Shown in pieces: positions 34,746 through 44,879 of a stretch of 64,000 nucleotides of DNA (position 1 is its first letter; each line of letters opens with the position of its first letter). The DNA lies in the NCBI GenBank assembly GCA_963281155.1, contig CAUJLY010000006.1, positions 496,001-560,000 of the forward strand. Reading direction: 5' to 3'. A program made the position numbers and the translations under genes. This DNA comes from Rhabditophanes sp. KR3021 (taxonomy: Eukaryota > Nematoda > Chromadorea > Rhabditida > Alloionematidae). The notes below the pieces were generated by a model. It did not search any database. It saw only the letters and a program-made list of their open reading frames with translations, and had not been told where the DNA came from.

Positions 34746-35617
34746 TTAAAAAATAAAGGTTGACTTTCTTTGAGTGATGTTTGTTGGCATTACATGCACA
34801 ACTGATGTTTTGAGAATAAAATTGTTCGAAGCTTCACGTTTAATACATCTCATAAAAATACTCTTTACAATTCCTCGATTTCTATCTATGTGAAAAACAT
34901 ATATCAAAGCATTCACAGAAGGAACAAAGATAATTCCTTTGATCACGTATGAAGGAAATCCGGGAGTTGTAACATCTAATAACATCATTATTATTAATAT
35001 TGATACTAATAATCCTGAGAACAACATAGGACAAATGCCTTGTAAAATGCATGTTTTTGTTATTTGCCAATTTAGTTGGATTGTTTTCTCAGAAAGGATG
35101 TGCTTACGACATTTTATATATTTTCGAAACTTTTGCAACATAATGTACATTGCAAAGTAAATAGAAAAATAATAAATGGCAACAACCATAAATAGCGCAT
35201 AAAACTTGTATGAAAACTGAAAATGTATATAATCAACTTTACATTATTATTACTTACGTAAAAAGCCGATATACTAAAGTTATTTTTGTCAATATATGAA
35301 TCCGTAGATAATTTGATGCGAGTGTATTTATTTAGTAAGTCGGTGGGATCAAAATTTAGCCAGATTAAAAATGGTATTGGCATATTAATTACCATATTTG
35401 ACAACGTTAGTAAATTACAATATTGATTAGTTAGATGGATTTTTGTGCAAACAGCAAAATGTTTCATTATCATGGTCTTCGCAACTGATGAAATATTCAA
35501 ATATACTATGAAAAAGAAAAATACTAAGAGAAATTCATAAGTTGATCTATTAATATGAATTAATTGAGTATAATCTAAATTGAAAATAAGATATCCATCA
35601 ATTACAAAGATTTGCAT
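34746..35617 (-). CDS. Serpentine GPCR (chemoreceptor-like), 5' end uncertain
   Basis: Exons (minus) are 35258-35617 and 34746-35216, a 41-nt GTAAGT..TTTCAG intron joining ..SISAFY to FSYKFYALF.., giving 276 aa from the Met at 35617. Hydrophobic segments include EFLLVFFFFIVYLNI, LTLSNMVINMPIPFLIWLNF, FYALFMVVAIYYFSIYFAMY, LQGICPMLFSGLLVSILIIM and GIIFVPSVNALIYVF (TM7 with P..N). This is fewer than seven. The same frame stays open upstream to about 35710 (AVHCWLNYWNCSFFLRMQIF) without an ATG, so one or more 5' exons, or the start of a decayed gene, are probably missing from this model. Confidence 0.55.
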
Positions 35618-36044
35618 TCTTAGAAAGAATGAACAATTCCAGTAATTAAGCCAACAATGTACTGCATAAGTAAGGAATTTTTGTATCCACTGATCATGGA
35701 ACTTTTTTCATATGAAACTGTAACCATGATAGCCAAGACATTAGAATTGAATAATTAAAAGATATTCTTTTTTCAAACTATATAAACTAAATTACGGAGA
35801 TGTTTACATAATCATTAGTAAAAAACAAGCTGTATATTTTAATTGTAAAATACATTTAGATTTTCGAGAATTTTTGTCTGATTCCTGTTTTTGTTATTTC
35901 ATTTTAGTCTGTTATAATCAGAACACCTTACATTGTTTAAATTAAAATTATTTTTAGAATCTAAATTATGAAGTCATAGCATTCTTAAAAACCTGAATAT
36001 TTAATTGAAACTATCAAAGTTAATATTATACCAATTTGCCTCAT

Positions 36045-36251
36045 TTAATGTTTTAGAAAGTCAGTTAGGATAATTTGCTTGTGATTTGTCTCCTTGAGCT
36101 TCACAGCTCCAACTTTTTTCCTTGTAAAACTTGATTCTTGAATGCAAGTAACGTCCTTGTCAGCTACAATAGTTTTTCCGAAATGCCAACACATATACAT
36201 TATAAACTTACTAAGGATTAAAATATTTGCAGCAAATAAAATGAGTAACAT
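36045..36251 (-). CDS. Small single-pass membrane protein, 68 aa, hypothetical
   Basis: Open frame with an N-terminal hydrophobic segment (MLLILFAANILILSKFIMYM) and a charged tail (IQESSFTRKKVGAVKLKETN..). Protein-like composition. It could equally be the last exon of a decayed GPCR, since the next genes on this strand are GPCRs. No family recognised. Confidence 0.35.
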   Translation of the reverse strand: MLLILFAANILILSKFIMYMCWHFGKTIVADKDVTCIQESSFTRKKVGAVKLKETNHKQIILTDFLKH

Positions 36252-37907
36252 ACCAGTCAAATAGTAAAGTTAATTAATGAAGGAATAATTTAAAACTAAA
36301 TATTTTATGCTTCGTATTAATGTGGAAAATAGAACTTCAGTTAATGAGTAACAAATGTATGCATTGGTGAATCACAGATGAATCTTATATTAAATGAGTA
36401 CCAAGGAAGAGAATACTATATTAGCAAGTACAGAAATAAATTTGTTTTTCTATACTGATCTTTTTGTGATTTTAATAATTACATACTTATACTTCTTGAT
36501 TTATTTAAATTGATTTATGTATTCTTATAAAAGATGTGTTTTGTATTAACTCACTTTCATTTACATATTATAACTTAAAAAGGCCAAAATAAATTTGCCG
36601 TATATGATTCATCCTGCCATAAAACAAGTATAAAAATAACAATTGATTCGTGAATCGTAGAGAGCTACTCTTTTTTAAATCTCATTAGCACATCACTATT
36701 TTAATCAAATCAGGGTCATACTTTCATTTTACTCCTTTGTTTAAAGTATTTTATATAATTGATTTCTTTGCAAATTTTTCCAATAAATGCTAAATTAATT
36801 GTTCTTATTCTTTTATAAATTATGACAGATTTCAGGAAAATATTAAACATATCCTTATTTATATTTTCCCCAATTTTCAATCTATTGGCCATTTATATTG
36901 TCAGTACTGCCCCTAAAGATAAAGTATATAAAGATTTTGACCTATGCTATTCTTTATATTTTCTAATGACTGGTTAATTGTAAAACTTAAAGCAACAAGT
37001 TAGATGTTTACTCTTAATTATGAACCCATAAATTCGGTTATTTATGTTTAAATAAAAAATGAATCTAGGACAATTGTTGTCATTTTATTGTGTGTCCATT
37101 AATATTAAGAGTGATTCATAATAAAAATATATTGCATTAGTAAGCAATATTCTTATCACATTTCTTGAATTCAATAAAGAAATCCCTTTTACGTGTTCAA
37201 TTGTTACCTTTAGAGATAAAGAAGCAAGTTAATTTTTTAATAATAATATTTATAAATAATTCTAAACTGTGATTTAAGATGTATGATTGATAAAGAATAC
37301 AGATAAAAAGTGGTTAATATCATAAATTTACATCATTGTGCACTGCATAAAAAGAATTTACCCATTCTGCTATTATTGTAACATTTTGTCCAATTAAAAA
37401 TGTCTTCTGAATATTTAGATGAAAGTAATGGATGTCGAAAAGTAGGTACCATTTATTATACATCTATTCCTTCAATATTCTAAGTAAATGATAAAAATTT
37501 GAGAAGCAATAAAATTAATTAAATAATTAAAACGACAGTCAAATTATTGGAGGAAGAATTGAATGACGAAATTACATTTTCGCCATATTCCATAGACTTT
37601 TATTTAGCTAAATTAAACTTTCATTTTGGAGAATATATTAGATATTTTATTTTTATCAGTATTAACAATGATTGCTGCAAGATCAAACGAAGTAACGTCT
37701 AGTTTTAATGTTATTTGTATGTTTGCTGAAGATTTAACATATCCAGATGTAAGTACATTAATTTTTATCGTTTTAAATCATCACTAAAAGTTTTTAGCAT
37801 GTGCCCGTAATTTTTGATCTTTTGGAAAAACCATAATACGTTTTGAATTTAGATAATTTGAAAGATGTTATTTCAAAAGTTACTAAAAACAGAACATATT
37901 ATTAAAT
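36252..37907. other. Intergenic with one GPCR-like relic
   Basis: AT-rich. A short GPCR-like frame is at 36822-36977. A few coding-like fragments at 37540-37760 (for example EVTSSFNVICMFAEDLTYPD before a GTAAGT) may be decayed exons linked to the lysozyme relic downstream. Confidence 0.35.
36822..36977 (+). pseudogene. Possible GPCR N-terminus relic
   Basis: 51-aa frame with one membrane segment (KILNISLFIFSPIFNLLAIY, the I..P.FN..AIY pattern of TM1 in nematode chemoreceptors), then VYKDFDLCYSLYFLMTG and stop. No continuation found. Weak. Confidence 0.25.
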
Positions 37908-38180
37908 AACCTCCAATACAACATCAACTTTGTTCAATCTTTCGTCACCCGTGCCAAAAGTAATGGAATCACTCTTGGCATCTACACTAACTTCTACGAT
38001 TGGATGCAAATTACTGGATCCACCACAACATTCGCTCAATACAATTTACTATTTTGGTATTAGGATGCTTATGGATATGGAGCTTCTGCTGAGGGAAATG
38101 CTGATTTCAATGACTTTAGACCATTTGCATCATGGTCTTCTTCTTCAGCTGAGATTTCTTCACAACATTTTCCAACTTAG
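37908..38180 (+). pseudogene. GH25-type lysozyme relic
   Basis: In one frame: NFVQSFVTRAKSNGITLGIY, TNFYDWMQITGSTTTFAQY, then TAG at 38061-38063, then DAYGYGASAEGNADFNDFRP and FASWSSSSAE, stopping at 38178. The order 'A-K-x-N-G-I-T-x-G-I-Y-T-N..W.Q-I-T-G..' followed by 'F-N-D-F-x-P-F..W' is that of nematode lys (GH25, muramidase) proteins. The in-frame stop and missing catalytic N-terminal half make it a relic. Confidence 0.65.
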
Positions 38181-39532
38181 GATTCATTTCCTCAAAAAAG
38201 TTATTAAAATTCTTCTCTTCCTTTTCATTTTCTCACACCTTACAATAACTTTGTCCTTACTATCAACTATTTCAGATAATTCATGACATTTATTTTTTTT
38301 AACAAATCAACCACAATATTGGACTTATTTTACTAAACGATTACCCTTGAAAATGATACATATTATATTTTTAAATTCTTCCAAAATGATTATAAATAAA
38401 TTTAATGTTTATTTGGACTTGCATTTGATGGATCAGATTCATCTCATGCAAAGGTGAAATTGAATCAAGCTGTTTTACTGAGAATTTAAAGAACTTATAC
38501 ATTTAAGAATATATTTACTTATGAGTCTTGAAGTTGGCCATACCATGAATTCATTGAACAGTAATTGGTAAATCTTGAACAGAAACAGCATTCATTATTA
38601 GAAAATAAAAAGACGTGTATTTGTGTTAAACAATGGGTATTGAATAAAGAAAAAGCATGCCATTTATAATGGAAAAGTATGATTACCTCACAGTCTAGAT
38701 CTAAGTTGAATGGATTAGATGTCCTTTTACGCAGGAAATAAGTCTCTATGCCATCTTTAGAAATTATTATTTTTATTAGAGAATGTAGCTGATCAGACAA
38801 AGACGTACATGTGTTAGCTTTAATGATATGGTGTGATGAAAGATATGATAATTAAAACTCAACTACTTTATGATCGCTTCACCGTTCACGATAAAGTATA
38901 GCGACGTATAACTTACATTGAAGATCATAAGGAATTATTTATGCAGAAAATTATAATTTATTATAAAACATTAAAGAATGCATTTGAAAATTGCAATAAA
39001 TGATAAAATGATGAAAATAAAATTCATATATATCCTGCTAGCATAATTACACTCATTTGTAATACAAAAGCATACTTCAACTTTCACATCTTTATTAGAT
39101 GAATCTTGAATTGTTCCATAATTGCAAATACTTTGTAACTAAATACCTACTGTTAGCAAAATGAAGAATGAGATCTTAAAAGATTTAAAAAATCATCAAC
39201 ATTTTCACACAACTTAATATGTCTAAGAATAACATTTTAAAGGTTAGATGTAGTTCAATTACTGTTGTGTCTATAAGATTTTATTAAAAATTTTTTTCCT
39301 TTATTTATAATTTGAACTATTATCACATAATAAGTATGCTTAATTATCAGTGTTAATGTTTGGATAACCTTCAACATGATGATTTATTAATTTTTTATAA
39401 GTGGTTAAGTAAGCTATACTTGACGGATTTGATAATTTTGTTTTGATCAAGTATTATAATCTGTTTATTCATAATATTACACTTTGTCAGATAAAAAGTT
39501 TATCAGTTTCTTTTCAAAACATTAAACTGGTA
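38181..39532. other. Intergenic, no supported gene
   Basis: A minus-strand open frame at 38519-38800 has a possible donor and acceptor inside it but no recognisable domain. It was not accepted. A TATATAAA box at 39531-39538 belongs to the CAP gene. Confidence 0.35.
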
Positions 39533-39538
39533 TATAAA
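39533..39538 (+). promoter_or_regulatory. TATA box of the CAP gene
   Basis: TATAAA 39 bp before the ATG at 39572. Confidence 0.5.
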
Positions 39539-39571
39539 GTGAATGTAAATTAATTGTGATATCTAGCAAAC

Positions 39572-40110
39572 ATGATTCAAATAATTAGATTACTTTTTGT
39601 TTTGTTGTTATCAGTTTCTATTATTTATGGAGCTCCTAGTATTGCCACGCTCAAGGCAAAGGTATAAAACATTTTATGTTCATTTTTAGCATTATTTTTT
39701 AGTTCTTAAATGAAACCAATGCATATCGTGCTTTACACCAAGTTGGTCCCGTTATTGTTAATGCCACAATTGAAAAAACAGCTCAAGATTATGCCACAGA
39801 ATTAGCAACTACAAAACAGTTTAAACATAGCTCTGGTACCGGATATGGAGAAAATTTAGCTTATGCTTCCATAAGTATTGCAGACACGGCAGTTAAAATG
39901 TGGTATGATGAAGTCAAAGATTATGATTTTAAGAAAGCAACTTATTCTTCGAACTCAGGACATTTCACTCAACTTGTTTGGAAAAATTCAAAACAAGTTG
40001 GTTTTGGAGTTGCTTTTGCTGATGGAGCTGCTATTATAGTATGTAATTATTCTCCTCCGGGAAATTTCATGGGACAATTTAAAGAAAATGTCTTCCCTAA
40101 AAAAGCTTGA
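39572..40110 (+). CDS. CAP/SCP-TAPS secreted protein, 165 aa, two exons
   Basis: Exons are 39572-39661 and 39703-40110, with a 41-nt intron just after the signal peptide (MIQIIRLLFVLLLSVSIIYG). Single CAP domain: FLNETNAYRALHQVGP start, FKHSSGTGYGENLAYA (His and Glu of the CAP cavity), MWYDEVKDYDF (second Glu), GHFTQLVWKNSKQVGFGVA (second His, CAP1 motif) and VCNYSPPGNFMGQF (CAP2 motif). The length is that of the short single-domain forms found in large numbers in Strongyloides-type nematodes, where some are secreted by parasitic stages. Only one Cys is visible, so the usual disulphides are absent. Confidence 0.9.
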
Positions 40111-40249
40111 TTTATAATTAAATGCAGAATATTGAAAAAATTGTACTCAATTAATTGCATTTCTTTCACAACTTTAACTGGTTAATTATTTGTAAAATAA
40201 ATACTTAATTTAACCTTTTTACATTTTGATAATTCCAGCATTTTTATTA

Positions 40250-40340
40250 GAAACCTTTTCAAGTCTCCTTCCAAAATTTACAAACAGTATTCATATAGAA
40301 TCCTGAACGCATACTAACCTCAAACTGGGTTTTTTAAACC
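40250..40340 (-). ncRNA. Spliced-leader RNA gene, copy 1 (22-nt SL1 variant)
   Basis: The leader occupies 40319-40340 on the minus strand. It begins GGTTTAAAAAACCC, ends AGTTTGAG and is followed by the GT donor (40317-40318). The intron part runs GTTAGTATGCGTTCAGG.. to the Sm site AAATTTTGGAA, then the hairpin GAGACTT-GAAA-AGGTTTC (7 pairs incl. wobbles, GAAA loop) ending at 40250. Total 91 nt. The upstream PSE and TATA-like box are conserved with the other copies. Confidence 0.9.
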
Positions 40341-40359
40341 GTCTTAGTTTGTTCTAATC

Positions 40360-40400
40360 AGCCTTTTATACAATCATAGGTGACAATCGGAAGTAGGTTA
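40360..40400 (-). promoter_or_regulatory. PSE and TATA-like box of SL RNA copy 1
   Basis: Read on the minus strand: CCTACTTCCGATTGTCACC, then GTATAAAAGGC about 20 bp before the leader. Same layout as at 9880-9914 and 40588-40629. Confidence 0.6.
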
Positions 40401-40480
40401 TGTTCTATGTTGCAAATGTTTGTCTACGCACTTTTAAATTGTTTTATTAAAATAATCAAATAAGATATTTAAATTTATTA

Positions 40481-40571
40481 GAGACCTTTTCAAGTCTCAT
40501 TCCAAAATTTACAAACAGTATTCATATAGAATCCTGAACGTATACTAACCTCAAACTGGGTTTTTTAAACC
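40481..40571 (-). ncRNA. Spliced-leader RNA gene, copy 2 (22-nt SL1 variant)
   Basis: Same as copy 1. The leader at 40550-40571 is identical to that of copy 1. The donor GT follows, then the Sm site AAATTTTGGAA and the hairpin GAGACTT-GAAA-AGGTCTC, a fully paired seven-base stem with the two G-T changes of copy 1 reduced to one. Between copies 1 and 2 the repeat unit is about 231 bp. Upstream sequence before the leader differs outside the PSE/TATA box. Confidence 0.92.
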
Positions 40572-40587
40572 GTCTTAGTTAGTTTCC

Positions 40588-40629
40588 GGCTACCTTTTAT
40601 ACACACATATGTGAAAAGCGGAAGTAGGG
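40588..40629 (-). promoter_or_regulatory. PSE and TATA-like box of SL RNA copy 2
   Basis: Minus strand: CCTACTTCCGCTTTTCAC, then GTATAAAAGGTAGCC, matching the spacing in the two other complete SL RNA genes. Confidence 0.6.
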
Positions 40630-40727
40630 CTGTGCGCTAGGTAGTAGAATAATGTATACATACATTTATATAAATAAAATATTCTTTTATATAAAAACAA
40701 ATCACTTCTTCTTTTTATATTTTATTA

Positions 40728-40777
40728 GAGACCTTTTCAAGTCTCATTCCAAAATTTGCTAACAGAATTCATGTATG
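40728..40777 (-). pseudogene. Third SL RNA copy, 3' part only
   Basis: Hairpin GAGACTT-GAAA-AGGTCTC, GAAT, Sm-site AAATTTTGGAAT and a few bases further, then unrelated sequence and the Tc1-like element (TA at 40778). The leader half is missing on both sides of the transposon, so the truncation is not only due to that insertion. Confidence 0.75.
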
Positions 40778-40897
40778 TAAATTTATAGAACGTGACACGG
40801 GTATTTATTGACTTATACTAAAACAATACAAAAAAGGGGTCAAAAAAGGTATACGACACTTTGGAAAAAATGATAAACATGGACTCGTAAGCAAAAA

Positions 40898-42016
40898 TTA
40901 ATACTTAGTGCTACGTCCATTATTAGCAATGACATCAAATATTCTATCAGGCATAGATTCCACCAACTTTTTGATAGTCGCTTTAGGAATATTCTTCCAA
41001 CACTTGATGACTTCCTTCTTCAACTCCTCAACACTTGAAAAAGTCCTGTTACCGGCGTAAACTGATCGAGTAAGGATACCCCAGAGATTCTCAATAGGAT
41101 TTAAGTCAGGAGAGTATGGTGGCCATTTCATAACTTGCACTTTTTGGTCGTCAAGCCACTTTATTGTAGAAAATGCTCTGTGACACGGTGCATTATCTTG
41201 CATAAAAATGGACCTCCTTCGTTCGGGTTCGGCCAAAAGTGGTAAAACATGATCCTTCAACAACTGGTGATATTTTATACCATCCATATTTACTGGAACA
41301 GCAGCCAAAGCAGGCTTAAAATTCTTAGAGAAACAACCCCACAACATTAAACTTCCACCTCCCATTTGTCGTTTTGGTTTTACGAGCTTCTCCTTTCGTA
41401 AATCATGCCAATAGTAAGCATAACCATCTGGGCCGTCGAGGTTAAACTTCTGATAGAAATTTGTATATGAATAAATTTATTTCTTAGAGAGAGGGGACAA
41501 AAGGAATGAGGGGGAGAAAAAGGAGACGTGGGTGAATATAATTCCACTAATCTTCCTGAGATATCAGACAACTTCTTTTCATCAGACCATATAACATCGT
41601 CCCATTGAGTAGTCCAGGACATGTGTTTTCGGCCAAACTCAATTCTCTCATTTTGAAACTTTTTTTCAAAACTGGTTTAGCTTGCATTTTCGTGTGTCTG
41701 AGGTGTGGTGCTTCATGGATGGCATGCAAAACAGTCTGGCTAGTCACCTATAACCCAAGCTCCCTTTTTATCTGATTAGCGGTGAGCTCGGTGTTGCTAG
41801 CAAGGCGCTGAATTAATCTTTTTGTTCTATCATATAATAATTTTGGCCTTCCAGTTGACTTTTTCTTGCCGTAGTTGGCTGGGTCTCGATCAAAGTACTA
41901 ATAACACACCTGGACCTGTTTAGCCTTCCTGAAATTTCACTAATGTTGATTCCATCAGCATTGAAGGCCAGAATTTGCCCAATCTCATATTGGGTTAGCA
42001 TCTTACCCCTTCCCAT
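40898..42016 (-). pseudogene. Tc1-like transposase (DD34E), broken by insertion and frameshifts
   Basis: Starts MGRGKMLTQYEIGQILAF at 42016 with the usual HTH, then GRLNRSRCVISTLI. Frames change around 41800-41880 and 41650. HEAPHLRHTKMQAKPVLKK and WTTQWDDVIWSDEKK lead to the insert at 41451-41575, which interrupts the codons after the first catalytic Asp. The rest (MGGGSLMLWGCF.., FMQDNAPCHRAF, YSPDLNPIENLWG, NNGRSTKY) is open. Compared with the copy at 20580 the catalytic half differs at only a few residues, so both are recent. Confidence 0.85.
41451..41575 (-). repeat. Short interspersed repeat inserted in the transposase, flanked by AACTTC
   Basis: A 125-bp insertion relative to the other transposon copy, bounded by direct repeats AACTTC (41445-41450 and 41570-41575). 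Its minus strand reads GTCTGATATCTCAGG..CCACGTC.. to ..CAAATTTCTATCA and is about 75 % like 45197-45325. One fixed end and one variable end suggest a 5'-truncated non-LTR element or SINE tail. Confidence 0.65.
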
Positions 42017-42216
42017 GATTAGATGCAAAAAATATAGCAAATGAGTTGCTTGTGGATAATAAGAATGAAAAACTTTTCCCGCGAAATCATCGCTCCAACG
42101 AGTGTTTTTCCCAGAGCATCATCATTTTTTCCAAAATGTCGTATACCTTTTGACCCTTTTTTTGTGTTGTTTTAGTATAAATCAATAAATGCCTGTGTCA
42201 ACGTTCTATAAATTTA

Positions 42217-43704
42217 TGCTTTTCATCAATTGTGTGCGTGTTATGTGATCCAAGTAGGCAATAAAATATATTTACTTCGTTTTTGATTGAACCATCTCAA
42301 GAATTCAATCGATCGGCAAATGACAAATAAATAACAAGTCGATCCCCATAATCCTTCACTTACGGCGCCTACAAATTTAAGAGAATGTCAACAATTGATA
42401 CCATTCAAGCAAAATATTCCTGAAATCAAACCTGCGGCTGCTAAATGTCCTATATCTACCTACTAGCAATAATTAATATTTTGTAAGCAGGAAGTTTTCG
42501 AATATCCTTTGAAAAGATTGCAATTAGGAAGGGAATGTAAATGACAGTAAAAATAATATACAACTACAAAGTACAAATTGGTTGTGACTCAAATTGTCCA
42601 TTATTCAAGATAGTTTCATTGAATATTTTAGGATGCAATTTAATTACACACAGTTTAAATAAACAGAATAATTACTAATTTTTATAAAGTATAAGATATG
42701 TATTACTAACACTTTCTGAACTCTTTTTTTAATGAAAAAATTATTTTGAAGCTTTTACAGGACTTTGTTTTCTACTTAAGAAATTAAAACTAACTTTTCA
42801 TAGATAAAAATAATAAACAGCATACAAGACATTCAAAAAAATGTTTTATGCGTAGTCAAAATATTAAACAGGCATAAAATATATGTGGATACAAACGATT
42901 GTTCATAACAGTGTACAAAAAAATCACATGCTTTTTGTAAAAATGTATTACGAATTATATTTTAAATGATTTATTTGAATTAATTCTCAATTGAGAAACA
43001 TAATCACTCAAATATCACGCAATTAAATCAATATTTACTTACTAAAGTTTTATTCATTTATCACATCAAAGTTTTGGCTAATCAGATACTTAGATCATTT
43101 ACGGATACAATAAAAGGAGATAAATTACTTTATTAATATATTTAAAAAAATACTAGTGCAAGATCTTTAAGTTGTCGTATAAGTATAAGCACTTAACTTC
43201 AAAACTTCGGAAATACTCATATGACATGGTATTAGACTTGTGACCAATTCAGTTCAAATTGCTTTAAGCTATCAAATGTTTAATTAATATGGAAGATGCA
43301 TTCTGTGTAAAAACTATTTTTATCGGCAAAATATTTATAGTAAAGCAGAGTTATTCAAGGACATTTCAATCAGATATTATATTCAATTTAGAATGATTGA
43401 TACATTAATTCTGATTAATGAAACATAAGTTAGTTCGAATGAGTCAGAATGTTCTTAGTGACAAACGCTTAAGATTGTATGGATTATTTTTTATAAGCTA
43501 TCACAGTGATTCATGATTATTAAGCGTAATGTATATGATAATAAATTACAATATTCAATCTACTGTGATTCGAGTACAAGCTTTACTCAATGAATCTTCA
43601 TTTTATACATAAATAATGATGATTTTTAAAACATTACTGATTGCCTGCATTAATACGATAAAAAGATTATGCTTTAAGCACAACTGTATTGCTCTTTTTA
43701 TGTA
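42217..43704. other. Intergenic, nothing recognised
   Basis: A GC-richer stretch at 42290-42470 has short broken open frames only. Otherwise AT-rich. The end holds the promoter of the saposin gene. Confidence 0.35.
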
Positions 43705-43712
43705 TAAAAAGA
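43705..43712 (+). promoter_or_regulatory. TATA box of the saposin-like gene
   Basis: TATAAAAA 63 bp upstream of the ATG at 43768. Confidence 0.45.
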
Positions 43713-43767
43713 AACATGGCTTCATTAATGATCACTATAATATTATAAGTTTAACAATAAAGATACC

Positions 43768-44106
43768 ATGTCAAAACTAATTATTGCTCTTGCCATTTGC
43801 GTTTTGGCTGTTTCAATTACCCATGCTGCTTCCACTGAATGTACTATTTGCCATGAAGTCATCGGAGCTGCAGAACAACATTTTAAAAATGGAGAACCTG
43901 AAACTACTCTCCTTACTGACTTGACTCGTCTATGTTATACTTACGGAGGTGAATACGGGATTAATGCCATAACCGCTTGTTTGCAAATTGTTGATGCTCA
44001 TATTGATAAGATTTATGGTCATTTTCAAAATGGAATGACTCCATGTCAAATTTGCACTCTTGCCAAATCTTGCGTTGCCTCAGATGCCTGTTCCGATTCA
44101 TTCTAA
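43768..44106 (+). CDS. Saposin-like (SapB) secreted protein, single exon, 112 aa
   Basis: A signal peptide (MSKLIIALAICVLAVSITHA) is followed by one SapB domain: TECTICHEVIGAAEQHF (C1, C2), LTRLCYTYGG (C3), AITACLQIVDAHIDKIYGHF (C4), then MTPCQICTLAKSC (C5, C6 and one extra Cys), with a short tail SDACSDSF. Lipid-binding or membrane-disrupting effector of the caenopore type is the likely role. A TATA box is upstream and AATAAA follows the stop (about 44119). No intron, unlike the SapB gene at 33970. Confidence 0.87.
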   Translation: MSKLIIALAICVLAVSITHAASTECTICHEVIGAAEQHFKNGEPETTLLTDLTRLCYTYGGEYGINAITACLQIVDAHIDKIYGHFQNGMTPCQICTLAKSCVASDACSDSF

Positions 44107-44377
44107 TTTTTAGACATTCAATAAACTATTTCATTTGAAAGCAATAATTTTTATATGATTATAAATGCCCACAAATGAATCATTTCAAAAAATGTGTTTA
44201 TATCTAACTACCATAAAAAAGAGTATTTTTAATGTTGAGTAAATATAAAATATACTTTGTTGAATTTCATAATCTATTGTAATATAAACTTTACAAAAGA
44301 CTCAAACATTAAGAAACAATTTGTCATTACATTCTAGAGTATTTCCATTTGATTATTTGTAATTATATGCCAATTTC

Positions 44378-44379
44378 AG
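44378..44379 (+). promoter_or_regulatory. Probable trans-splice acceptor AG
   Basis: AATTTCAG ends 2 nt before the ATG at 44382, leaving no room for a normal 5' UTR. This fits SL trans-splicing. Confidence 0.5.
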
Positions 44380-44381
44380 AA

Positions 44382-44870
44382 ATGACTTCAACACTTAATG
44401 TAGAATTATGTAAAATGAAGTTTTGGCTTTGCATAGCTTCAACAATACTATTAATTATTGAATATTTTGTCGATACAGATGATTCTTTCACTGCATCTCA
44501 GTATCTTCACGTTATTGGAGTGGCTTTGTTTGTATCAAGTGCAACACTTTATTATGCTAAATTAATGGATCAAATTGATGAAGCAGAGAGAAATTATAAA
44601 TATCATTTCCTTGTGCTTTATATTTTGAATTTCGTTTGCTATATCGGCTCATGTGCATTTGGAGGATATGTTCTATACACATTAAAAATTAAGGAATATG
44701 ATGGCATCGTGTCATATTCAGAGACCTCATTATTTTTTACAAGATTGATATTTTATACAGCTTCTTTATGTTATACTGTTGCTGCATGTATCACTTTGTT
44801 TGAAATAGAACTTCATTTTGAAAGTAAGATTTATCCCTTTAGACTTTCAAAGGGGAGGACTAATAGATAG
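44382..44870 (+). CDS. Four-TM protein, 162 aa (first of three in a row)
   Basis: Four hydrophobic segments: FWLCIASTILLIIEYFV, YLHVIGVALFVSSATLYYA, FLVLYILNFVCYIGSCAFGG and FTRLIFYTASLCYTVAACITLF, with polar loops and a basic tail (LSKGRTNR). The start at 44382 is chosen because a TTTCAG acceptor lies 2 nt before it; the frame is open further upstream. Similar in size and in the middle segments (LFVSSATLYYAK..D.I) to the protein at 46350 (LLLSTGTLYYIW..D.I), so likely a local duplicate. Claudin- or tetraspan-like topology, but no family signature seen. Confidence 0.6.
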   Translation: MTSTLNVELCKMKFWLCIASTILLIIEYFVDTDDSFTASQYLHVIGVALFVSSATLYYAKLMDQIDEAERNYKYHFLVLYILNFVCYIGSCAFGGYVLYTLKIKEYDGIVSYSETSLFFTRLIFYTASLCYTVAACITLFEIELHFESKIYPFRLSKGRTNR

Positions 44871-44879
44871 CGTGACAAG

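Larger units (their letters stand above)
40780..42214 (-). mobile_element. Tc1-like element (second family), copy 2, complete ends, 1435 bp
   Basis: TA target duplicates are at 40778-40779 and 42215-42216. Ends are AATTTATAGAACGTGACACG and its inverted match. TIRs of about 95-100 bp are similar but not identical (for example TGACACGGGTATTTATTGAC against TGACACAGGCATTTATTGAT). The inner transposase gene is on the minus strand and interrupted by a 125-bp insert at 41451-41575. Near-identical to 20462-21260. Confidence 0.9.

Noticed and set aside
38519..38800. Minus-strand frame, 93 aa with internal splice-like sites
   Set aside because: Neither the read-through nor the spliced version resembles a protein family. 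The spliced version stops at once.
42290..42470. GC-richer patch with short frames
   Set aside because: Frames are broken after 20-30 codons and share nothing with known families.
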